NCBI GenBank assembly: GCA_002381565.1
Contig: DFWZ01000061.1
Coordinates: 2,745-20,250, forward strand
Length of the DNA: 17,506 nt
Reading direction: 5' to 3'
Source: Gallionella sp. UBA4121
Lineage (GTDB): Bacteria; Pseudomonadota; Gammaproteobacteria; Burkholderiales; Gallionellaceae
Shown: positions 1 to 7,918 of the stretch, one piece after another
Layout of the letters: every line of letters begins with the position of its first letter
How positions within the stretch are numbered: the first letter of the stretch is position 1
Translations under genes and position numbers: made by a program
Notes under the pieces: generated by a model
What the model was told of the DNA's origin: nothing
The model's database searches: none
Seen by the model: only the letters and a program-made list of their open reading frames with translations

Positions 1-80
1 GCATCCGCTTCGCGGACTTGCCTGTCTGAATCGCTTGCGAGCGTCTGCTGCGCGGACTTGCCTGCTTAAACCGCACGCCT
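1..80. repeat. Two tandem imperfect 40-bp repeats upstream of recJ
   Basis: Positions 1-40 and 41-80 align at 29 of 40 bases without gaps. The core CGCGGACTTGCCTG is identical in both (11-24 and 51-64). The first copy begins at the window edge, so the array may extend further upstream. The unit length is not a multiple of three, which argues against coding. The function is unknown; it could be intergenic repeat DNA or part of the recJ 5' region. Confidence 0.6.
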
Positions 81-124
81 GTACAGGTGTTAAACTGGAA
101 CAACTCCAGATAACTCTTCACACC

Positions 125-1813
125 ATGACACAAATCACGCCACGCGAAATTCCGGCAACCGCCCTGCAACATTTGCTGGAAGGCGGTTATCCGCCTGCCA
201 TGGCGAAAATCTTTGCGGCACGCGGCATCACGGAACGCATGCAACTTGAAACTTCCTTTGCCCATCTGCTGTCTTTCGACAATCTGAAGAATGCACGAGA
301 AATGGCATGCCTGCTTGCAGAGGCCATCCTGGCACAGAAAAAGCTGCTGGTCATTGCCGACTATGACTGCGATGGCGCGACGGCCTGTGCAGTGGCGCTG
401 CGAGGCTTGCGTGCCTTCGGAGCCCGTGTTGATTTCATTGTGCCCAACCGTTTTGAATACGGTTACGGCCTGACCCCGGAGATTGTCCGTCTGGCTGCCC
501 AATCCAGCCCCGATATTCTGGTCACGGTCGATAACGGCATCGCCAGCGTGGACGGCGTGGCAGAGGCCAATCGCCTAGGGATGCAGGTATTCGTCACCGA
601 CCATCACCTGCCCGGCGACGCTTTGCCCGATGCTGCCTGCATCGTCAATCCGAATCAGCCGGGCTGCACGTTTCCCAGCAAGCATCTGGCGGGCGTGGGG
701 GTGATGTTTTATGTGCTGCTGGCGTTGCGCGCCGAATTACGGGCCCGAGGACGGATGACAGACGAACAGGGAAGAAAACTCGTCGAATTACTCGATCTGG
801 TCGCCCTGGGCACGGTTGCCGATGTCGTCAAGCTGGATCAGAATAACCGCATTCTGGTGCAGCAAGGTTTGCAACGCATCCGGGCGGGGCGGGCTTGTGC
901 CGGCATCAACGCGCTGTTGCAAGTGGCCAAGAAAATACCAGCCAAAGTTGCAAGCCTGGATCTGGGATTTACCGTAGGCCCAAGACTGAACGCGGCGGGA
1001 CGACTGGACGACATGAGTCTTGGCATCAATTGCCTGCTGACCGATGACACGCAATCCGCCTTGCATATCGCGACCCAGCTGGATAGCCTTAACCGTGAAC
1101 GGCGCAGCATCGAGACCGACATGCAGGACAGCGCTCTGGCCGTGCTTGAATCGGTCAACCCGCACGACAACTTCAGCCTCACGCTGTTCGATGAGTCCTG
1201 GCATCAGGGCGTGATCGGCATACTCGCCTCGCGCCTCAAGGATAAATTCCACAGGCCGGTGATCGCCTTTGCGCAATCCTCCAACGGCGAGCTGAAAGGT
1301 TCCGGCCGTTCCATCGCCGCCTTGCATCTGCGCGACGCGCTGGATCTGGTCAGCAAACGCCATCCTGCATTGATCAAGAAATTCGGCGGCCATGCCGCAG
1401 CGGCAGGCTTGAGCATCGAAAAAACCGATTTTGACAAATTTTCCGACGCGTTTGAGCAGGTCGCCCGCGAACTGCTCAGCCCGAACGATTTATCACTGCG
1501 TATCGAAACCGATGGTGCGCTCGACTCAGCCGGGATGACGATAAAAGCTGCGCGTTTACTTGACGAGCAGGTCTGGGGGCAAGGTTTCCCGGCGCCTCAG
1601 TTCGACGACGATTTCGAGGTACTGAATCAGCGCGTGGTCGGCGAGAAACACCTGAAACTGCGGCTCGCAACTGCTGAGGGCAATGAAATCGAAGCCATCC
1701 TGTTCGGACACAACGAACCATTGCCTGAGTATATACATGCCGTATACAGCCTGAGCATCAATGAATACAATGGCAATCAGAGCCTGCAACTCATTATTCG
1801 TCATTGGGAGTAA
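125..1813 (+). CDS. recJ: Single-stranded-DNA-specific 5'-3' exonuclease RecJ
   Basis: RecJ degrades single-stranded DNA 5' to 3' in RecF-pathway recombination, mismatch repair and base-excision repair; it is a cytoplasmic metal-dependent enzyme. With the start at 125 the protein has 562 residues, close to the usual bacterial RecJ length. The DHH phosphoesterase motifs are visible: DYDCDG (79-84), VTVDNG (133-138) and TDHH (158-161). The DHHA1 motif GGHAAAAG starts near residue 421, and a C-terminal OB-like region follows. The frame is open from an ATG at 35, but those 30 extra residues are encoded by the 40-bp repeat DNA and do not look like RecJ, so 125 is preferred. No good Shine-Dalgarno sequence is seen before either start. 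All key residues appear intact. The next gene starts about 70 bp downstream on the same strand. Confidence 0.95.
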   Translation: MTQITPREIPATALQHLLEGGYPPAMAKIFAARGITERMQLETSFAHLLSFDNLKNAREMACLLAEAILAQKKLLVIADYDCDGATACAVALRGLRAFGARVDFIVPNRFEYGYGLTPEIVRLAAQSSPDILVTVDNGIASVDGVAEANRLGMQVFVTDHHLPGDALPDAACIVNPNQPGCTFPSKHLAGVGVMFYVLLALRAELRARGRMTDEQGRKLVELLDLVALGTVADVVKLDQNNRILVQQGLQRIRAGRACAGINALLQVAKKIPAKVASLDLGFTVGPRLNAAGRLDDMSLGINCLLTDDTQSALHIATQLDSLNRERRSIETDMQDSALAVLESVNPHDNFSLTLFDESWHQGVIGILASRLKDKFHRPVIAFAQSSNGELKGSGRSIAALHLRDALDLVSKRHPALIKKFGGHAAAAGLSIEKTDFDKFSDAFEQVARELLSPNDLSLRIETDGALDSAGMTIKAARLLDEQVWGQGFPAPQFDDDFEVLNQRVVGEKHLKLRLATAEGNEIEAILFGHNEPLPEYIHAVYSLSINEYNGNQSLQLIIRHWE

Positions 1814-1817
1814 AAAC

Positions 1818-1844
1818 AGGATTAAGGATTGTGGATCGAGGATT
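1818..1844. repeat. Three short AGGATT repeats after recJ
   Basis: AGGATT occurs at 1818-1823, 1825-1830 and 1839-1844, just after the recJ stop codon and before the next gene. This is a short, low-complexity intergenic motif. There is no dyad or T tract to suggest a terminator, and the function is unknown. Confidence 0.4.
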
Positions 1845-1880
1845 CAGTAAAAAACAGCGTAGCGGGTTTTCTCATTCCTC

Positions 1881-3164
1881 ATGCCTCACTCCTGCAAACA
1901 CATGGAAACCGGTTTTCTGCAAATCAACGGCATCGAAACCTTGCCGCAGTTCATCACCAGCCTTGCCATCGGCCTGCTGATCGGGCTGGAACGCGAGCGC
2001 AACCCGTCAGCCCATGCCGGGCTGCGCACCTTCGCGCTGGTCGCGGTGTTCGGCACGCTGACCGCCCTGCTTTCCACACGGCTAAACTCGCCCTTGCTGC
2101 TCATCGCAGGCTTGCTGGCCGTGGCCGGCATGATCATCTCTTCATATCTCCATAAAAGTGACGGAAATGATGATCCCGGCACCACCACCGTGATCGCCCT
2201 GCTGCTCAGTTACAGTCTGGGCGCGATGATCTGGTATGACTACACCAGGCTCGCCGTGATGCTGGCAATCGGAGTGACCGCCCTGCTCTATTTCAAACCC
2301 GAATTGCGAGGGTTTTCACAAAAACTGACGCGTCGAGACCTGGTCGCCGTACTGCAATTTTCGGTACTGACCTTCATCGTGCTGCCTATCCTGCCCGATC
2401 AGAATTACGGCCCTTACCAGGCTGTCAATCCGCATCAGGCCTGGCTGATGGTGGTGCTGATCTCCGGCATCAGTCTTGCGGGTTATATCGCCTTGCATGT
2501 AGCCGGAGCACGTTATGGTGCGCTATTTCTGGGTATTTTTGGCGGGCTGGCTTCCAGTACCGCGACCACGATGCTTTATGCAAAAAACAGCAAGTCCGAT
2601 CAAACCACGCTAAACCTTGCCGCATCCGTGATCGTCATTGCCAGCCTGGTCGTCGTGCTGCGTCTGATGGTAGTCAGCGCCGTGGTCGCACACGGTGTGT
2701 TGCCCAGGCTGTTACCGATACTGGCCAGCGGTCTGCTGTTTGGCTTGCTGGTCGCCCTGTACAACTGGCGCAAGATGAGTCATGAAACTGAACTCTCTGT
2801 TCCACAGACGCGCAACCCTGCCGAATTGCACACTGCCATCGGTTTCGGCTTACTGTATGTCGCCGTGTTACTGGGTTCGGCCTGGATGAAAGACATTGCG
2901 GGCAGTCAAGGTTTGTACGTCGCAGCCCTGATATCGGGACTGACCGATGTGGATGCCATCACCCTGTCCAGCCTGCGCCTGTTCAATCTCGGCCAACTGA
3001 GCGAACACCAGACCGTCACGGCCATTACCATCGCCTTCCTCTCCAACCTTGCCTTCAAGTTCGGCCTGATTATTTTCTTAGGCGGCAAAAGCCTCGCAAA
3101 ACAGGTTTCCATCGGTTTCCTGGCCATCGCTTGTGGGGTGCTGATCGGCCTGTTTGCGCTATAA
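1881..3164 (+). CDS. MgtC/SapB-DUF4010 family multi-pass inner-membrane protein
   Basis: This is a strongly hydrophobic protein of 427 residues (420 if translation begins at the ATG at 1902). Roughly 13 membrane-spanning segments can be picked out by eye. The N-terminal part carries the MgtC-like signature LLIGLERER followed by AGLRTFALV (about residues 32-56). The C-terminal half has the DUF4010 hallmarks GGLASSTATT and SGLTDVDAITLSS. Members of this combined family are inner-membrane proteins, but their transport or regulatory role is not firmly established; links to magnesium come from MgtC itself and may not apply here. Neither possible start has a convincing ribosome site. The residues before METGF are not family-like, so 1902 is a real alternative. 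It lies between recJ and prfB on the same strand, with no sign of a shared function. Confidence 0.85.
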   Translation: MPHSCKHMETGFLQINGIETLPQFITSLAIGLLIGLERERNPSAHAGLRTFALVAVFGTLTALLSTRLNSPLLLIAGLLAVAGMIISSYLHKSDGNDDPGTTTVIALLLSYSLGAMIWYDYTRLAVMLAIGVTALLYFKPELRGFSQKLTRRDLVAVLQFSVLTFIVLPILPDQNYGPYQAVNPHQAWLMVVLISGISLAGYIALHVAGARYGALFLGIFGGLASSTATTMLYAKNSKSDQTTLNLAASVIVIASLVVVLRLMVVSAVVAHGVLPRLLPILASGLLFGLLVALYNWRKMSHETELSVPQTRNPAELHTAIGFGLLYVAVLLGSAWMKDIAGSQGLYVAALISGLTDVDAITLSSLRLFNLGQLSEHQTVTAITIAFLSNLAFKFGLIIFLGGKSLAKQVSIGFLAIACGVLIGLFAL

Positions 3165-3339
3165 TTACAAACTTCCCAACCTGGCGACATATCTCGTTCA
3201 ATCCTGGAAAATTGTTTTTCGGGATAAAGCGCAAGGGGCCGCGCCGCGAATGACGAGACATATCGTCCCGATAGGCGAGGAGTAAGCGAGCACGCGACAC
3301 CGCGATTCGCCCTAATAACAAATTTATAGAGACAAAATC

Positions 3340-4444
3340 ATGGAAGCAGAACAAATCAACTCACTTAACAATCAGTTGCAGGACCTGGCCTTGCGCAGCG
3401 CCGAATTGCGGAGGTATCTTTGACTTCGATACCAAACAGGAACGCCTGACCGAAGTTTCCGAACTCAGTGAGGATCCTGCCATCTGGCAGGATGCCAAGC
3501 GCGCGCAGGAGTTGGGACGCGAACGCAAAATGCTCGAAGGCGTGGTATTAGGCCTGGGTAAAATCCAGCAAGACCTGTCTGACGCTGCCGAGTTGTTTGA
3601 AATGTCGCAGGCGGAAAATGACGAAGACTCATTGAACAGCACAGCCGCCGACATTGCTGATATTGAACATCGCGTTGCGGACATGGAATTTCGCCGCATG
3701 TTCAACCATCCGATGGACCCGAACAGCTGTTTCATCGACATTCAGGCGGGTTCCGGCGGCACCGAGGCACAGGACTGGGCGTCCATGCTGATGCGCATGT
3801 ATCTGCGCTATGCCGAACGCAAGGGTTTTCAGGTGGAAATACTGGAGCAATCCGACGGCGAAGTCGCCGGCATCAAAGGCGCTTCCATCAAGATAATCGG
3901 CGAATACGCCTTCGGACACCTGCGCACCGAGACAGGCGTGCATCGACTGGTGCGCAAATCGCCGTTCGATTCGGGCAACCGCCGACACACCTCGTTTTCC
4001 AGCGTGTTCGTCTATCCGGAAGTGGATGACTCGATCGAGATCGACATCAACCCTGCCGACCTGCGCGTGGACACCTATCGCGCCTCAGGTGCGGGTGGTC
4101 AGCACATCAACAAGACTGATTCGGCGGTGCGTATCACCCACATCCCGACAAACATCGTGGTGCAATGCCAGAGCGACCGTTCGCAACACCGTAACCGCGC
4201 AGAAGCGATGGCGATGTTGAAATCGCGCATGTACGAAGAAGAGCTGCGCAAACGCAACGAGGAAAAACAGGTGATGGAAGACGGCAAGACCGACATCGGC
4301 TGGGGACACCAGATCCGCTCCTACGTGCTGGATCAGTCACGCATCAAGGATCTGCGCACCAATTACGAGGTCGGCAACACTCAGGGGGTGCTGGACGGGG
4401 ATCTGGATGACTTCATTTCTGCCAGCCTGAAGCAAGGTGTGTAG
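3340..4444 (+). CDS. prfB: Peptide chain release factor 2 (RF2), with programmed +1 frameshift
   Basis: RF2 recognises UGA and UAA stop codons in the ribosomal A site and triggers peptide release. The zero frame starts at ATG 3340 and runs 27 codons (MEAEQINSLNNQ... to ...LRRYL) to an in-frame UGA at 3421-3423. Reading then shifts +1 to GAC at 3422 and continues to the stop at 4444. The spliced product is 367 residues, against 365 in E. coli. The stop-codon recognition tripeptide SPF lies at 207-209 and the catalytic GGQ at 252-254; both are intact. RF2 level autoregulates the frameshift, because low RF2 delays termination at the internal UGA. A gene caller that ignores the shift reports only the second part, for example from 3512. 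lysS, often found next to prfB, is absent here. A weak GAG ribosome site precedes the start. The coding sequence should be read as the join of 3340-3420 and 3422-4444. Confidence 0.96.
3410..3424 (+). promoter_or_regulatory. prfB: prfB programmed +1 ribosomal frameshift site
   Basis: The internal Shine-Dalgarno-like GGAGG (3410-3414) is followed by a three-base spacer TAT, then the slippery codon CTT (3418-3420), UGA (3421-3423) and C. The order and spacing match the well-known RF2 recoding site. UGA followed by C is a poor termination context, which favours the shift from CTT to TTT. Confidence 0.95.
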
Positions 4445-4474
4445 CAATTGCCATCCCGACTGAACATGGCTTCG

Positions 4475-4514
4475 ATTCCCGAGCGCGTCATTCCCGAACG
4501 TATTTGTCGGGAAT
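4475..4514 (+). promoter_or_regulatory. prfB-map intergenic hairpin with a duplicated left arm
   Basis: ATTCCCGA at 4490-4497 pairs perfectly with TCGGGAAT at 4507-4514 across a 9-base loop. A second identical ATTCCCGA lies at 4475-4482 and could pair with the same right arm, giving two mutually exclusive hairpins. No T run follows directly, so it is not a standard intrinsic terminator. A weak promoter-like pair, TTGTCG (4504-4509) and TATCCT (4528-4533) with an 18-base spacer, overlaps the right arm and could drive map; this is speculative. Confidence 0.45.
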
Positions 4515-4560
4515 ATCTCTCTCGTGCTATCCTCAATTACTTTTAACAGATTGAATACAC

Positions 4561-5355
4561 ATGTCAGTTTCCATCAAAACCCCTCAGGAAATCGAGAAAA
4601 TGCGCATCGCCGGTCGCCTGACCAGCGAAGTACTCGATTACATCGGCCCTTTCGTTAAAGCCGGCATTACCACCAACGAACTGGACAAGCTGTGTCACGA
4701 CCTCATTGTCGATGTTCAACATGCGATCCCAGCGCCGCTCAACTACGCGCCCGGCGGACACACCCCTTATCCAAAATCCATCTGCACCTCGATCAACCAC
4801 CAGATTTGCCATGGTGTGCCTAGCGAGAAAGTGCTGAAAAATGGCGACATCATCAATCTCGACATCACGGTGATCAAGGACGGTTATCACGGCGACAGCA
4901 GTCGCATGTTTTATATCGGCGAACCCTCGATTCAGGCCAGGCGCTTGTGTGAGACCACATACGAATCCATGTGGCGCGGCATCCGCAAGGTCAAGGCTGG
5001 CGCCTATCTGGGCGATGTGGGCCATGCGATTCAGAGTTTCGTCGAACCGCTGGGCTACAGCGTGGTGCGCGAGTTCTGCGGTCATGGTATCGGCGCGAAA
5101 TTTCACGAAGAACCGCAAGTGCTGCATTATGGTCGTCCCAAAACGGGATTGAGGCTGGAAGCCGGCATGGTATTCACCATCGAACCGATGATCAATGCCG
5201 GAAAAAAGGAGATCAAGCAACTGGGCGACGGCTGGACCGTCGTGACACGGGATCACAGTCTGTCAGCGCAATATGAACACACCATACTCGTCACCGAGAC
5301 AGGCTTTGAAGTGTTGACCCTCTCCGCAGGATGCCCTGCCCCGCCCCCTTTATAG
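4561..5355 (+). CDS. map: Methionine aminopeptidase, type I
   Basis: Removes the initiator methionine from nascent proteins with small second residues, in the cytoplasm near the ribosome. The 264-residue length equals the E. coli enzyme. The five metal ligands expected for the pita-bread fold are present: D101, D112, H175, E208 and E239. The substrate-binding histidines H84 (in CHGVPS) and H182 (in KFHEEP) are also present. No N-terminal extension is present, which fits type Ia. The C-terminus ends in a short Pro-rich tail after the last conserved block (EHTILVTETGFEVLT). No clear Shine-Dalgarno sequence precedes the ATG. glnD starts 10 bp after the stop, so the two genes probably form an operon, an arrangement common in proteobacteria. 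Confidence 0.96.
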   Translation: MSVSIKTPQEIEKMRIAGRLTSEVLDYIGPFVKAGITTNELDKLCHDLIVDVQHAIPAPLNYAPGGHTPYPKSICTSINHQICHGVPSEKVLKNGDIINLDITVIKDGYHGDSSRMFYIGEPSIQARRLCETTYESMWRGIRKVKAGAYLGDVGHAIQSFVEPLGYSVVREFCGHGIGAKFHEEPQVLHYGRPKTGLRLEAGMVFTIEPMINAGKKEIKQLGDGWTVVTRDHSLSAQYEHTILVTETGFEVLTLSAGCPAPPPL

Positions 5356-5365
5356 ACCAACCAGC

Positions 5366-7918
5366 ATGCCGGACACATCTCAACGCTGTAACATTACCGA
5401 GCAGCGCGAGTCATTGCGCCGCGACCGGCTCAGTCTTGAACAAATGTTCCTGCAACAGGGCAAGGCCGCACACCTGCTCAAAGCACACAGCAAACTGATA
5501 GACCGGCACTTGCGCCTCATCTGGCAACAACTGGATTTTCCGTATGGTCTGGCGCTGATCGCGGTCGGCGGTTACGGTCGCTGCGAATTGTATCCAAAAT
5601 CGGATATAGACCTGCTGATACTGCTCAGCGGTGAGCCGGATGAAGCCTTGCAGCACAAACTGCACGAACTGATAGCCCTGCTGTGGGACATCGGCCTGGA
5701 GGTAGGCCACAGCATCCGTACCGTAGCGGAATGCATAACCGAATCGTCCGACATCACGGTGCAGACCAATCTGCTCGAGGCGCGCCTGCTCTGTGGCAAT
5801 GCACACCTGTTCGAACAACTGCGCACAGCCGTTACGCAACAACTCGACCCGCGAGATTTTTTCAAAGCCAAGCTGCACGAGCAACAGCTGCGTCATGCAC
5901 GTTTTGACGATGCGGATTTCAATCTTGAACCCAACCTCAAGGAGAGTCCGGGTGGCTTGCGCGACCTGCAAACGGTTACCTGGATCAGTCGCGCAGCCGG
6001 TCTTGGCACACGCTGGACGGAACTGGCTAACGCCGGGCTGATAAGCAGCACGGAAGCACGCCAGATTGCACGGCACGACACACTGCTGCAGACGCTGCGC
6101 ACGCGATTGCATTACCTGGCCCATCGCCGTGAAGACCGTTTGTTGTTCGACTTTCAAACCGCTCTGGCAGAACAAATGGGCATCACAGCCTCGGCCAATC
6201 GCCGCGCCAGCGAGCATTTGATGCAGCGCTATTACCGCACCAAACTGGCGGTGCGCCAGTTCAATACCATTTTGCTGCAAAATCTGCACGACTATCTATT
6301 TCGCGAAACACCCCCGCAGCACGCGCTGAATGAGCGATTCATCACCATCGGCAACTTGCTGGAAATACGCGATGAGCAGTTATTCGAGCACACTCCCGAG
6401 GCGATTTTCGAACTTTTTTTAATCCTGCAGCAAAACCCCGAGTTGACGGATCTCACCGCAAGAACGTTGCGCGCCTTGTGGCGTGCGCAGCCGCATATCA
6501 ACGCGGCATTTCGCCGCAACCCGTTGAACCGGGCGCGCTTCATGGAAATACTGCGTCAACCGACAGGCGTCAACCATGCACTGCGCCGCATGCGCCAGTA
6601 CGGCATTCTGGGACGCTACATCCCGGCTTTCGGGCGCATAGTCGGCCAGATGCAGCATGACTTGTTCCACGTATACACCGTAGACGAACACATCCTGATG
6701 GTGGTTCGCAATCTGCGCCGTTTCGCGCTGCTCAAACACGCACCTGAAACTCCGCTCTGCAACAAGCTGATGAGTGAATTTGCCCGGCCTGAAGTATTGT
6801 ATATCGCCGGCCTGTTTCACGACATCGCCAAAGGGCGCGGAGGTGATCATTCAAAACTTGGCAAGAAGGATGCGCGCCTGTTTTGTACTCAACACCAGCT
6901 GAGCCTGGATGACAGTGATCTGGTGGTCTGGCTGGTCGAGCAACATCTCACACTGTCCGCCACCGCGCAGAAGCAGGATTTGGCCGATCCGGAGGTGATC
7001 GCCGTATTTGCCGACAAAATCAGGAGTGACCGCTATCTGGTCGCGCTTTATCTTTTGACCATTGCCGACGTGCAGGGTACCAGCCCCAAAGTATGGAATG
7101 CCTGGAAGGCAAAGCTGATGGAAGACCTGTTCCAGCTGACGCGCCGTTATCTGAAAGAAGGCGCAACGGCCAATCACCTGGCTGAAATACGCGAAGCCGC
7201 CGCCGCTACGCTGAATTTATATGCAATCTCCCCGGAATCCTATCGATTGCTCTGGGCACAACTCGACGACAGCTATTTTCTGGATCACGAAGCACAGGAA
7301 ATCGCCTGGCACAGCCGGTTGCTGGCCTTCAGGGTCAACAGCGCTACGCCTGTCGTCAAGACACGTCTGAGCCGCGCCGGTACAGGCTTGCAGGTGATGG
7401 TGTACTGCCCAGATCAACGCCATCTGTTCGCGCGCATCTGTGCGTTTTTTTCGCACATGCATTACACCATCGTCGAGGCAAAGATCCACACTACCCAGCA
7501 TGGCTATGCCCTGAACAGTTTCCAGATTATGGAAATCACCCGCAGCGAAATGGCTTATCGTGATCTGATGAACTACATCGAATTTGAACTGACTCAGAAA
7601 ATCGTGCTGGCCAAGCCGGTTGAACCCGTCTCGAGCGGACGGGTAAGCCGCCAGCTAAAACACTTCCCGATCAATACCAAAGTCAATATTGAAAGGGATA
7701 AACGTGGCATGTACATACTCTCGCTGATAGCCGGTGACCGACCGGGATTGCTGGCACGCATCGCACAAATCCTGGACAGACATGACATCCGTTTGCATCG
7801 CGCCAAGATCAACACGCTGGGTAGCCGTGCCGAAGACGTGTTCTGGATCAGCGGCGAAATTCTCGCCAACCCGCGGGACAGCAGCGTGTTTCTCAACGAT
7901 CTGCTGGAAAAACTCTAA
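5366..7918 (+). CDS. glnD: Bifunctional [protein-PII] uridylyltransferase/uridylyl-removing enzyme
   Basis: GlnD is the cytoplasmic glutamine sensor of nitrogen control. It adds UMP to PII proteins (GlnB/GlnK) when glutamine is low and removes it when glutamine is high. The 850-residue protein shows the full domain order. The nucleotidyltransferase motif GGYGRCELYPKSDIDLL is at 68-84, with the catalytic acidic pair in SDID. A GlnD linker region follows. The HD hydrolase domain carries LFHDIAKGRGGDH, with HD at 485-486. Two ACT domains (about 675-750 and 780-850) bind glutamine. No key residue appears lost. It follows map by 10 bp. Its TAA stop lies inside a 4-bp tail-to-tail overlap with the TAG of the opposite-strand coiled-coil gene, so there is no room for a terminator between them. 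Confidence 0.96.
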   Translation: MPDTSQRCNITEQRESLRRDRLSLEQMFLQQGKAAHLLKAHSKLIDRHLRLIWQQLDFPYGLALIAVGGYGRCELYPKSDIDLLILLSGEPDEALQHKLHELIALLWDIGLEVGHSIRTVAECITESSDITVQTNLLEARLLCGNAHLFEQLRTAVTQQLDPRDFFKAKLHEQQLRHARFDDADFNLEPNLKESPGGLRDLQTVTWISRAAGLGTRWTELANAGLISSTEARQIARHDTLLQTLRTRLHYLAHRREDRLLFDFQTALAEQMGITASANRRASEHLMQRYYRTKLAVRQFNTILLQNLHDYLFRETPPQHALNERFITIGNLLEIRDEQLFEHTPEAIFELFLILQQNPELTDLTARTLRALWRAQPHINAAFRRNPLNRARFMEILRQPTGVNHALRRMRQYGILGRYIPAFGRIVGQMQHDLFHVYTVDEHILMVVRNLRRFALLKHAPETPLCNKLMSEFARPEVLYIAGLFHDIAKGRGGDHSKLGKKDARLFCTQHQLSLDDSDLVVWLVEQHLTLSATAQKQDLADPEVIAVFADKIRSDRYLVALYLLTIADVQGTSPKVWNAWKAKLMEDLFQLTRRYLKEGATANHLAEIREAAAATLNLYAISPESYRLLWAQLDDSYFLDHEAQEIAWHSRLLAFRVNSATPVVKTRLSRAGTGLQVMVYCPDQRHLFARICAFFSHMHYTIVEAKIHTTQHGYALNSFQIMEITRSEMAYRDLMNYIEFELTQKIVLAKPVEPVSSGRVSRQLKHFPINTKVNIERDKRGMYILSLIAGDRPGLLARIAQILDRHDIRLHRAKINTLGSRAEDVFWISGEILANPRDSSVFLNDLLEKL

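Noticed and set aside
35..124. Longer N-terminus for RecJ starting at 35
   Set aside because: The extra 30 residues are encoded by the 40-bp repeat DNA and do not resemble RecJ; the protein from 125 has the normal family length.
1829..2155. Small plus-strand frame overlapping the MgtC/DUF4010 gene start
   Set aside because: It is out of frame with the conserved membrane protein and gives a His/Arg/Ala-rich product without domain signs.
3180..3270. Imperfect inverted repeat around ATATCTCGT / ACGAGACATAT upstream of prfB
   Set aside because: Pairing needs gaps and mismatches and the arms are about 60 bp apart; it is too weak to claim as a feature.
3512..4444. prfB as a truncated gene or pseudogene starting at 3512
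   Set aside because: The upstream 27 codons, canonical frameshift site and total length of 367 residues show an intact recoded gene.
4564..5256. Antisense open frame opposite map, and similar frames opposite glnD (5411-6289) and recJ (788-1393)
   Set aside because: The opposite strand encodes well-conserved enzymes with intact motifs; the antisense products show no recognisable domains.
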